Source: an uncultured Saprospiraceae bacterium
GTDB lineage: Bacteria > Bacteroidota > Bacteroidia > Chitinophagales > Saprospiraceae
Reading direction: 5' to 3'
Assembly (NCBI GenBank): GCA_937959275.1
Contig: CALGLU010000018.1
Span: 1-64,000 of the forward strand
Length of the DNA: 64,000 nt
A program made the position numbers and the translations under genes. The notes beneath the pieces were generated by a model, which ran no database searches, was not told the origin of the DNA, and worked only from the letters and a program-made list of their open reading frames with translations. Positions 44,660 to 54,900 of this stretch are shown piece after piece (position 1 is the stretch's first letter; each line of letters starts with the position of its first letter).

Positions 44660-47600
44660 TATCGCCTGTTAGCACCTCTAAATCCCCATCTCCTTTTCGA
44701 ATTTTAGCAATGTACACATAGACACCTGGCAATAGTTTTTGGTCGTTTATGTCTTTCCCAGTCCAACCAATATAGTCTGCCTGAGAATTAATATTGATCT
44801 CACTATATACACGACCTCCAGATCGGTCATACACACTCACCTCTTCAATCTCTGCTAACTCATCCTTTAGAATGACTCTAAATCGATTATTAGGCGGCAA
44901 TGCCGTAGATAAAACTGAATTTGGTATATACACCTTGAATTTAGGGTCAACGACCAAATTCATACAGCTAGAAATTGTACAGTCGGTATTATACAGGACT
45001 TGAACACAAATTTCACCTGAAGATTGGACATCATCAATTTGGAAAGAATCTCCACAATCTGCTGCACATTGAGATTCACCATTGAAGAACCAGTCCACTT
45101 GTTCGTATTCATGCTCAAATCCTTCGGTATCCAGCACATATTCTACATCAAAGCCTTCTTTCATATTGCGAGGACCTTTTATGCCAATTTCTGCGGCTGC
45201 CAGATTTTCTACTGTGATCTCTTCGAAAATTTCACAACCATCTTCTATGGCAAATTCAAGCGTGTAGTCTCCTGGTGCTAACATGTATTCAGCACTTAGG
45301 ACTGGCTCGTCATTTGCAAACACAGTATAATCTCCAAAATTATCTATCACAAGTAAGGCTTGCTCACCTGGACATATTGCTGGCTGCACGACATAACTGA
45401 TCTCTTGTTTTTGAACTACCTTGACTTGTATCGACTCAGAAAATGGACATGAATCCTCAGTATACGTTGCCGTAATTGTATGTGTACCTACATCAACCAA
45501 ATTAGGAACGAATCTGCCATCAGGCAACACCCCAATACCCGACCAAATCAATTCACCTTCGCTCTCCTGCCCTATTATATCTACACTTAACACAATTGGA
45601 TCAGTCCTAACCCCAGTCTCGAGACAAATCGTAGGTACCTGCTCTATATCTAACACGATATTCGGACACAGTGATTTAAAAGCAGTTGTCGTCGGACTAT
45701 CCTGTGTACAAAAACATGAGCCGCTCTCAATCCCTACTCTAAAGTCAACTTCATCTTCTATCGCATCAAAAATATAAGTATAGCTTGTATTACTTGTTAT
45801 ATCTGTTTGGACGTCATTTAGATAGATTACATATTCATCAGCACAGGCAACCGCTTCCCACTGAAACGTTGCTGATTTTGAATTAGAATTAATCCGAACA
45901 TCATTCACTCCAGTCACTGGCTCAACCATGACGGTTGTTTTAATATCCTGAGCCGATCGACAATCATCATTACCCAGAAACAGGCTAACTGTATGCTCTC
46001 CTACTGATGGCCAATTTAATGTCATGCCTTGCGTCAAAAGTCCTGTTTGGATCGCTCCTCCTTCTGTCGTAAGATTATAGATCGCTTCATCATAGATCGT
46101 ACCTGTCAACATAATTGATACCTCCGTATTGGCACAGACACGTTGATCTATCTCAAACCCAACAGAATTATCAAACCCTAGCACCTCTATCGTTATTGTT
46201 TCAGAGCTAGATTGACATCCTGTATCATCTAACCTTGCCATAACTTCATATACCCCAATACCGCTGCTGCTTGGATCAAACATGCCATCAGTCGATTGTA
46301 CACCATTAATGAACCAAGTTATCACAGGAGTCTCTATTGATCCCCTAAGCTGTGACCTTAAGGAGACTGGAGATTGGGGGTCACTCAAACAGATGAGTGA
46401 ATCTATTTGAAGATTCTCAATTTCTATATTTCTGTTACTATCACAAAGCTCCGTTGTACATGAAGCTATGGACTGTGGTGAACACGAACCGCCCACATCT
46501 GCTAAAATAGTAAACTCAACTGTTGTTTCTCTTGGGAGATTCTGAATAATCAAATTAGATTGACTACCAGGGACTTGTTCCGAAATTCCATTATAGCTTA
46601 CTGTGTAACTCACCGCTCCTGGCACATCATCCCAATCAAGGCCAAGGGATTCTGTATTCAAGGCAAGACAAGTTGTTGAAAATGTTAAGGGGTCAAAATC
46701 AACATCTATAGTACCATAAGAAAACAAACACTCTTTTGAAGTACCTTTTAACACAATCTCTAATGAGTAGCTCCCCGAAGTCTGGAAATCTAATAGTCTA
46801 GGATCTGAACTTGAATTTGTAATCGGATTGCCAGCACCATCTTTCCATGTGAATGACTGAATTGTACTGGGATCTAAAATATCACCAAGAAATTCAATTT
46901 GATTACACGAATTCTGAATCAGCATACCATTTTGGATATCTAGAAAGCTTGCATCTATTTCTAATACTGACTCGCAACTTGTGGAATTATCTATCGTAAT
47001 GCTTGTCAATCCAGGTTGATCAATCGTAACACCAAGTGTGTCAAATGGACCAGGGCCGCAAACATCAATAATATGTGTATCGGCAACATCAAACTTAATT
47101 TGAAATCTGCCTTGGGTGAATTCCTCAATATTGTCTGAACAAGAACTCTTTAATACGACTTCAAATGTATAGTCTCCTTCTTCATCTAGATCTGCTTTTA
47201 GTGTTGGACCAGACGTGTCAGCTCGATAGACTATCGTCCCAGTCTCATCTTTTATCCTCCATTCGGCATCAAATACTGTTCTACTGTTCAATGTCAAAAC
47301 TTCAAATGTCAATCCATTCGCTGAGCAAAACTCGGGGTTGAGTTTACTATCCTCATCATTGACGAAGACAGTCTCGACAGGTTCAATATTATTTACAGCA
47401 AAGCCTTCTATATTTTGAACCCTATAATCACATTTTGATCCAGCATACCCATCAATGATTAAGTAATATTCTTCACCAATCTCAGCATTTGTGATAACAA
47501 TGTTAAGTGGCACATTTTCTTCATCTCTATGCTCTTCACAAACAACAATCTCTGGCGTATAGCAGTTCTTTATTACGGCGACCTGAAAGCCTTGATAAAA

Positions 47601-48008
47601 AGGCACACCACCTAATAGAGCTTTATCGCATTCATCAAAAAAGAAATCAATCTTAGCAGTCGTGCTAATCGCTGTAAGTGTATAAATAGTGGGATTATCT
47701 AATCCAAAGGCTCCACCGCCACATGCTCCATTAAATCCAGCACTCGGATTTGTATTAGCAAAAAAATTGAATAAACTAGGTGAGCTCCAGCCAAAACGAT
47801 TTGTAAATCTGAAAGTATCTAAGCTCCGAATCTCATCATAAAACATATAGTTGTTCGTATCCGGCATTGTCACTTTGACATCACCTGTGATGATATCATC
47901 CAAATCACATAAAGGTGTACTGAAACGGCATATCTGTCCTATTGCACTAGAGGGATAGATACAGCCAACGACTAGAAAAAAGAATAATAACCTACACACT
48001 TTGCTCAT
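44643..48008 (-). CDS. large secreted protein with gliding-motility-type (T9SS type B) C-terminus
   Basis: A 1121-residue protein with a signal peptide (FFFLVVGCIYPSSAIG) and a lectin/adhesin-like N-terminal part (about 35-190: VKVTMPDTNNYMFYDE...). Many Ig-like/PKD-like beta modules follow. The last ~90 residues (FKVYIPNSVLS ... VYDRSGGRVYSE ... IGWTGKDINDQKLLPGVYVYIAKI) are the gliding-motility-associated CTD, a type B T9SS signal. It is predicted to be exported and surface-attached or released. No enzymatic domain is visible. Cysteine pairs are frequent, so disulphides are likely outside the cell. Confidence 0.85.
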   Translation of the reverse strand: MSKVCRLLFFFLVVGCIYPSSAIGQICRFSTPLCDLDDIITGDVKVTMPDTNNYMFYDEIRSLDTFRFTNRFGWSSPSLFNFFANTNPSAGFNGACGGGAFGLDNPTIYTLTAISTTAKIDFFFDECDKALLGGVPFYQGFQVAVIKNCYTPEIVVCEEHRDEENVPLNIVITNAEIGEEYYLIIDGYAGSKCDYRVQNIEGFAVNNIEPVETVFVNDEDSKLNPEFCSANGLTFEVLTLNSRTVFDAEWRIKDETGTIVYRADTSGPTLKADLDEEGDYTFEVVLKSSCSDNIEEFTQGRFQIKFDVADTHIIDVCGPGPFDTLGVTIDQPGLTSITIDNSTSCESVLEIDASFLDIQNGMLIQNSCNQIEFLGDILDPSTIQSFTWKDGAGNPITNSSSDPRLLDFQTSGSYSLEIVLKGTSKECLFSYGTIDVDFDPLTFSTTCLALNTESLGLDWDDVPGAVSYTVSYNGISEQVPGSQSNLIIQNLPRETTVEFTILADVGGSCSPQSIASCTTELCDSNRNIEIENLQIDSLICLSDPQSPVSLRSQLRGSIETPVITWFINGVQSTDGMFDPSSSGIGVYEVMARLDDTGCQSSSETITIEVLGFDNSVGFEIDQRVCANTEVSIMLTGTIYDEAIYNLTTEGGAIQTGLLTQGMTLNWPSVGEHTVSLFLGNDDCRSAQDIKTTVMVEPVTGVNDVRINSNSKSATFQWEAVACADEYVIYLNDVQTDITSNTSYTYIFDAIEDEVDFRVGIESGSCFCTQDSPTTTAFKSLCPNIVLDIEQVPTICLETGVRTDPIVLSVDIIGQESEGELIWSGIGVLPDGRFVPNLVDVGTHTITATYTEDSCPFSESIQVKVVQKQEISYVVQPAICPGEQALLVIDNFGDYTVFANDEPVLSAEYMLAPGDYTLEFAIEDGCEIFEEITVENLAAAEIGIKGPRNMKEGFDVEYVLDTEGFEHEYEQVDWFFNGESQCAADCGDSFQIDDVQSSGEICVQVLYNTDCTISSCMNLVVDPKFKVYIPNSVLSTALPPNNRFRVILKDELAEIEEVSVYDRSGGRVYSEININSQADYIGWTGKDINDQKLLPGVYVYIAKIRKGDGDLEVLTGDITLLH

Positions 48009-48157
48009 CTGATGAAATCAATTCAATAAACACTACTATTCTTCAGGTTTTAAGCGTCAAAAATACCTAAAAGACCACATGTAAACGAATGATTATCATA
48101 CAAATATGGTCTTAGAAATAACTTTAACGCGACTATTTCTATCTGATTCTAATCTCT

Positions 48158-51100
48158 CTATCTGAATACTGTCACCGAACCTGACAGTTTTCGTAGCTCT
48201 CCTGACTGTAACCGGACTACGGAAACATAGCCATAAACACCTTCCTCTACTGCTTCTCCGTTCATTGTTCCATCCCAGCCATGCTCCTCAGTGAGCTCAA
48301 AATTTCTTGCCGAAAACATGACATTTCCCCATCTATCGAAAACAGAGAACTGTTCAGCTATAGCGGTCGGATCATTCGAATTTAATCTAAAGAGTCCATT
48401 ATCGGCATCTCCTATTTTCAATGAGTTAGGGACATATATATTGCTGACTCTATCTTCAATCAATACATTCACTTCATTACTAGAAATACAACCATTTTCA
48501 CTGACCAATTCAAGTCTGACTAACTCATCTGAGATACCGACAAAACAAATACTGTCAGTTTCAATATCAACTAGCTCGTCATCTCTGTACCATTGAATAG
48601 CAGATGCGGCAACACCACTCGTATCAAATCCAATACAAATTGTCTCTTGAGCAAACTCAACAATCTCCTCCCCCAAATCCACTGTCAATGGCTCAGCCTC
48701 TAATATAAAAAATGGCTTACTGACCACACATCCATTCGCATCTTGGACGTAAAAAGTATAGTCCCCAGCTGCTAAGTTTTCAATCCTATCCGTTTCTTCA
48801 AATAACAAGCTATCCAAACTTAGCTGCGCGGGGCCCTCACCTCCTATCAATTCATTAATCATCAATGCACCGTTATCCATATTTTCACACGCAGCGAATA
48901 CGTCAACATCAACATCAATAAAACTATTTTCATTTTCTGCAATAATGACCTGATCTTGGCCAAAGCAAGCATTATCTGAATTGAATACTCTTAATGTATA
49001 TGTGCCGCCTTCAGTGATTGATTGGCTCAACGCATCTTGAGCACTTAATGGACCATTATTACCAAGCCACAGCACAATTGGCGTTGTGACTTGATCAAAT
49101 TCTGCTTCTAATAGGACTTGAGTGCTTTCGCAGGCAAGTACACCGGTCTGAGCAATGTTGACAGATGGTCTGATTGTATCTATAGTAACGACAAGAAACG
49201 TATCTGCAACACAGCCAAAATCATCCATGACTTCTAACTGGTATCGGCCTGGTGTGTTTACAAATGGGTCAATCTCCGTAAACACTTCAAAGTCTTCATT
49301 TGTCCAAACGGCTACCACAAAATCTCCTGTTACATCCGGCAAAATCTGCACTGAATCAGCGCTACAGTCAATCGTTAAATCTTCAATATTTGCAATAGAA
49401 ATATTAGCTTTTCGTATCCCTAGAACAATGGTATCGACAACCACACATTGGTCCTCACTGGTAACAGCGAGAATGTATTGGCCCGTATCGATGGCCGTGA
49501 TCTCTTCTTGATTATCTGTGAATCCATTGGGACCTGACCAATCTATTTGTTGTGGTAAAATTGAAATCGTAGTCTGCAAAGAAATAGGCTGAAGATCACA
49601 GTCGAAAATAGCATCTTGAATATCGACATCGAAAGGCTCTTCTCGAGCTGCCAGAAATGTATCTCGCCCAACACAACCATTGTCACCTACAACTGCAATT
49701 GTATAAGCACCAACTGAAGTAATCATAATCTCCTCTCCACTGGCCATCGTCGATGGTCCTTCCCATACGGCCTGAGTCAAATCAGCTATGGATGATGCAG
49801 TCAAATTAATTTGTTCTTCAGTACATCCAAAGTTGCTCCCTTGAATCACCACATCTGGAGGAATCGAATCAATCATCACTTCAAAAGATCCAATTCCAGG
49901 GCAATTATCGGCATCAATCGTTCTAGCCGTATAGATGCCTCCACGATCTACCAGGATCGAATCATCACTAGAGATCAGATCTTCTCCTTCCCATAAGATG
50001 GATGTAAATGCGGTAGTACCCGTAATCGAAATTGTAGCACTCGATACATCACAAGTCAAGGTGTCTCCAGTTAAAGTCAAATCATTTATTGGTGGATCAA
50101 ATTCTATCGTAACAGGAATCGTATCTGTACATCCGTTCTCAGAGGTAGCGACGAGATCATAGACACCTTGCTCATTCACGATAGGTGTCAGTTCATCCAG
50201 CTCAATTCCTGACGGGCTGATCCAAGTCGCATTATCAGGTAAGTCAGCGTTGTCTTCAAAATTGATTTGTGCTTGACAGCCGACCAATATCACATTAACA
50301 TCAAAATCAGGAATACCAAAATTTTCAACAACCATGATAGAATCAATAAATGAGCATCCAGTATCAAAGTCACCTTGTACAATATACATCCCGCCATCAT
50401 TCACATTTACTTCTGCACCTGCTCCAGTAAAATCCGGTCCCTCCCATACGATATTAAATAAATTATCATCTGATGAAACCGAAATCATCGTACTGGGATT
50501 AAGACAAGTTATCGTATCTGCAACAGCTAAGTTGACATCAGGGCTATCCAGACTTTCACCAATAATGATAGATGTTTCATCTCTACAGCCTTGATTATTA
50601 TCGATCTCTAAAAAGTAGGTGCCAGGTTTACTTATGCGAATCTGAGCTGCTGTATGGTCTCCTATAATTTCACCATCGCCTGTGGTCCATACCCGATTAG
50701 GAGGTGTATTGACCACTGACATTGATGATCCCAATGTAATCGTATCAGTCGGACAATTAATAATCGTATCCGTATCTGTTGAAATAACCGCTTCAATTTC
50801 AATTTGAGTTATATTCACTATGACTATGGAATCGCACAAGTTTGCCCCTATCTTTCTGATATCTGTACCTGCTCGGGTGTATTCTTGCACAAAACCTGTC
50901 GCATCATTAAGGACGAAAGAGCCATTCTCACAAATCGTGGTATCTATTCTTAGCGTATCTACTATTGGTAGAACCATCACGTTCGTACAATTCTCCATAA
51001 TATCGGCACAAATAGGTGCTGGAGATTGATTGAGAAACTCTCGTAAGCCATCTAAATCCTGGACCACTAATTGATCAAAAAACTCAGTGGAATCAATGGC

Positions 51101-51928
51101 TTCATAAGAAATAGCGCAGATCGTGTAGTTAGCAATGGGAAGCTCTCTCAAATCTGGAAAGGGCTGAATATCGATAATGTCCCCAGTTCGGAAATCAGCA
51201 ATGATAAATTCATAGTTATAATCATCTAATGGGCTGAAATTATTAATTGCAATCTGTGAAAGCAATAGATCGTCCTCAAAATCACAAGCTGTTATTTTGA
51301 GAGGCGAACTAAAGGAAAGGGCATCAGCTTCGCAAAGGGTAAACTCCAATCCTTCTTGATCTAAAAATTTGATTTCAACTAGCTCAATAAATCCATCATC
51401 AAAACGTCCTCTATCATTGATTGTCAGTGTCCAAATACCATTAACTGTACCCACATTGATATCTTCGAAGCAACCTGAAAAAGGATAATAAGAACCATTA
51501 TATCCATTAAAGATTCTCCAGTCAGACTCATTTGAAAATTGCTCATTCATTATCCTAAGATCGGGACTTGCAGGCACGCCACAAGGAATGAAGTCTATAT
51601 TCCAAGCAATTCGATCTGTCGGTGACACACCTGAACCAAGTGGTCCAATCAGCTGTATTGATTGACCAGCTGGACTCGTCAGTATGACCTCAATGTCGGG
51701 TAAATTATTATGAGTAAAAGAAAAATTAATAACACTCAGTCCTTGATTGGTAGCTGATAAATCATCGTTCACCACCCCACTCACAGTAAAACTGATGGAT
51801 TTTGATTCCAGTGCAACAATCTCAATATTAGATGCTGACAAACAATCAGATTGCCCATTCACTGCTGACATGTTAAGCATCAGAAAAATAAAAAGAAAGA
51901 CTGCAAATACTTTAGATATGTGTTTCAC
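48158..51928 (-). CDS. surface protein with P-domain, Ig-like repeats and type B T9SS C-terminus
   Basis: A 1256-residue protein from a GTG start with a signal peptide (VFAVFLFIFLMLNMSAVNG). Residues about 38-190 form a proprotein-convertase P-domain (FSFTHNNLPDIEVILTSP, WTLTINDRGRFDDG). Eight repeats of about 75-90 residues follow (about 380-1000), each with an I/V-W-x-GP-like centre and a C-terminal GxYxLxVxxxxGC pattern. The end (IYVPNSLKIGDADNG ... FDRWGNVMFSARNF ... GWDGTMNGEAVEEGVYGYV) is a type B sorting domain. Likely a surface adhesin or structural protein. Confidence 0.85.
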   Translation of the reverse strand: MKHISKVFAVFLFIFLMLNMSAVNGQSDCLSASNIEIVALESKSISFTVSGVVNDDLSATNQGLSVINFSFTHNNLPDIEVILTSPAGQSIQLIGPLGSGVSPTDRIAWNIDFIPCGVPASPDLRIMNEQFSNESDWRIFNGYNGSYYPFSGCFEDINVGTVNGIWTLTINDRGRFDDGFIELVEIKFLDQEGLEFTLCEADALSFSSPLKITACDFEDDLLLSQIAINNFSPLDDYNYEFIIADFRTGDIIDIQPFPDLRELPIANYTICAISYEAIDSTEFFDQLVVQDLDGLREFLNQSPAPICADIMENCTNVMVLPIVDTLRIDTTICENGSFVLNDATGFVQEYTRAGTDIRKIGANLCDSIVIVNITQIEIEAVISTDTDTIINCPTDTITLGSSMSVVNTPPNRVWTTGDGEIIGDHTAAQIRISKPGTYFLEIDNNQGCRDETSIIIGESLDSPDVNLAVADTITCLNPSTMISVSSDDNLFNIVWEGPDFTGAGAEVNVNDGGMYIVQGDFDTGCSFIDSIMVVENFGIPDFDVNVILVGCQAQINFEDNADLPDNATWISPSGIELDELTPIVNEQGVYDLVATSENGCTDTIPVTIEFDPPINDLTLTGDTLTCDVSSATISITGTTAFTSILWEGEDLISSDDSILVDRGGIYTARTIDADNCPGIGSFEVMIDSIPPDVVIQGSNFGCTEEQINLTASSIADLTQAVWEGPSTMASGEEIMITSVGAYTIAVVGDNGCVGRDTFLAAREEPFDVDIQDAIFDCDLQPISLQTTISILPQQIDWSGPNGFTDNQEEITAIDTGQYILAVTSEDQCVVVDTIVLGIRKANISIANIEDLTIDCSADSVQILPDVTGDFVVAVWTNEDFEVFTEIDPFVNTPGRYQLEVMDDFGCVADTFLVVTIDTIRPSVNIAQTGVLACESTQVLLEAEFDQVTTPIVLWLGNNGPLSAQDALSQSITEGGTYTLRVFNSDNACFGQDQVIIAENENSFIDVDVDVFAACENMDNGALMINELIGGEGPAQLSLDSLLFEETDRIENLAAGDYTFYVQDANGCVVSKPFFILEAEPLTVDLGEEIVEFAQETICIGFDTSGVAASAIQWYRDDELVDIETDSICFVGISDELVRLELVSENGCISSNEVNVLIEDRVSNIYVPNSLKIGDADNGLFRLNSNDPTAIAEQFSVFDRWGNVMFSARNFELTEEHGWDGTMNGEAVEEGVYGYVSVVRLQSGELRKLSGSVTVFR

Positions 51929-51989
51929 ATTACGGGCCTGTATAAGCTTTTCCAGTGTTAATTAATGAGCACTCTAAAGAGCTAACGAA

Positions 51990-54900
51990 TTATAACTTAA
52001 TTATCTTTTGTTGGATCATTTGTTCTCCTATAATTATTCTAGCAATATACATTCCCGGCATTAAATCTGGCTTTAGCAAGCGTAGTTTATGATGCCTGTC
52101 TGAGAGGACGAAAGATTCCTTGTGAGCAAGGACACCAGATGAACTAAATAATGAAAACTGTCCAGTTGAGTGATCTGAGGCCATAACATTCACAGTTATT
52201 TCATCTATAAATGGATTGGGAGATATCTGAACTTCTAAATTTTCCACTTTATCTAAAGTATAGTCTCGTGTTTCAGCAGATTGGAAACCTAGCGCTTCTA
52301 CAGTAATAAAATCTTGTTTATAGATCGTATCAGAGCCATATTCATTAAAAGCAATCAGAGTCACATCAAATACGCCAGGCTGGTCATATTGAATGATGAC
52401 ACTTTCATCTAGGCTTGTTTCTGGAGATCCTCCTTCAAAATACCATTCTACATTGTTGGTATTTTTTGATAAGGAGCTGAATCTTATTCTGCCTCCAATA
52501 TTGACTTTACTATTGGTAATGCTAAAAGAGCCCTCAGGCAAAAGGACATTTTCATCAACTTGAATGCTTTCTGATAAAGTAATTTGACCACAAGGCAAAT
52601 CGACTGTTAATCGAACCTCAAAACCACCAAAGCCTGTATATGTATGCGTAGGATTGACATCAGTAGAGATCAAGCCATCTCCAAACTCCCAGCTGTATGT
52701 CGCACCCACAACCTCCGTGGCTGAAAAATTAACAACATTATCTGTTTGAGTATATAAAATATTTAATTCTGGTGAATCTGAAACAAGAATGAAATTCTCC
52801 AAATATGAAGTATCGCTACCATTTAAGTTAGATGCAATTAGCTGTACATCAAAACTACCAATGTCATCATAACGAATTGTGACAGTTGATCTATCTGAAC
52901 GTTCAATAGTCGCACCTTCAAAAATCCATTCAACATCTGTCGCTAAGGTATCTAGAGCAGAAAATGTAACGGTTTGCCCCTTACAAATCGCAGCACTACT
53001 AATGCTGAAGATGGCATCTGGTATTTCCGTCAGACTTAGATCCACTTCCTTCTGAATCGTGGCACTGCTACACGAATTGCTCGCTGTCAGTTGGACTGTA
53101 TACGAAGTATCCTGCCCATATGTGTGATTGGGATTTTCAAATGCAGAACTAAATCGATCTCCAAATGACCAAATGTAATTATCAGCACCTGTGGATAAAT
53201 TCAGAAAGCTAATCTCATTCGAATCTCCTATTCTTTGGAATGAAAAATCTGGAACTGGTACTCCTTCAACAAGGATTTCTTTTTCCAAGGTATAGGAAGT
53301 ATCTCCTTCCCATGCGATTAGAGATATTGTATTGATACCTGGTTCTGTCAACTGTACACTTCCGTCTGTTATTTCAATACTATCATTTAAGTACCACCTC
53401 AAGCTGTCAATGCCTGTTGACAAATTAGTTATGCTAAGATCTGCCCCTTGACAAATCTGTTCTGCTGACAAGGAAAAATCGACCACTACATCAACACTGT
53501 CTATCATTCCCGCATTCATTGTTCCATCTGCTAAGACAAGATTTAAACTAAATTCAGAACTACCACAGCTATTTGTAGTTCGAAGCATAACTGTATAATT
53601 CCCTTCAGTTTGATAGGTATGGATTGGACTTTCTTCTGTTGAAAATGTTCCATCGCCAAGATTCCAAAAATACTCATCTCCATCAGTCGATAGATTTTCA
53701 AATGTAACTGTTCGTTCTGCTGATGTTGATTCAAAAGTTGCGACAGGTAATTTGGAAACAGAAATATAATCCTCAAATACAAGTGTGTCTGAGCCATTTT
53801 GGTTATTCGCAATTAATGTGACGTTATACTCGCCTTTACTGATATATAATACAGATGGTCTTTCCGATGTACTGGTTTCAGGAATTCCACCTTCAAATAT
53901 CCATATAACAGAAGTTGCGTTTTGCGCTGAGCTAGCGAACCCGACGACTGATCCTGCACAGAGTTCATTCGAATTGGCACCAAAGCTAGCAAAGGGTAAT
54001 TCGATATCAACCTGAACTGTTTGGGAAGTGGTCGCAAAGCCACAACTATTCGCTCCGACTAAGCTCACTTCGTAAGTACCGCTTTGTGCGTATGTATGAC
54101 TTGCGTTATTATTTGTGCTAACCGTGCCATCTCCAAAAGACCATTGGGCCGACTGTAAGTGCTGAGATGCATTTGTGAATTCAACAGTACTACCATCAAC
54201 TAAAAAATCAAAATCTACGATTGGTTCAGGTTTGATACTAATTAAATTCTCTTCAATTAATTCGACATGACCATCATCATTGCTTGCAATTAATTTAACT
54301 GAGAAGGTGCCAGGATCCATATAAGCTACAATTGGGTTTTCTTCTGTAGAAGAAGATGGAATCCCGCCTTCAAATTCCCATTGATATTGGTTTGCATTGG
54401 TCGATTGGTTCCGAAACAGAACAGAGCCATTTTCGCATAATTCGATCGAACTTGCAGTAAAATCTGGAACTGGCAAATCAGATTCGATTTGAATGGTGTC
54501 CGAATAAATAGCTGTTTGACAAATATTTTCTACTGTTAAGCTTACAGCATAATTACCCTCTATGGCATACGTATGTACAGGAGAAATATCCTCGGAGGTA
54601 TTACCATCTCCAAAATCCCATTTTAAAGCTCTTGCGTATTGGCTTGTCTGAGTAAATGATACTGACTTCCCATTAACTTCATATGTAAAGGCTGATACAG
54701 GTACAGGATCTAAAATGCTATAGGCTGACACGAATATGGTATCAGCGCCTACTTCATTAATCGCGATAAGTCCAACTGCATATGAACCTAATTCTGGATA
54801 GGTTACGATTGGGTTTTCATCAGAGGTATTAAAAGGACTGCCACCTTCAAAAAACCAGGAAACCGAATCTGCATGTTCAGATAAGTTAGTAAACTGTATA

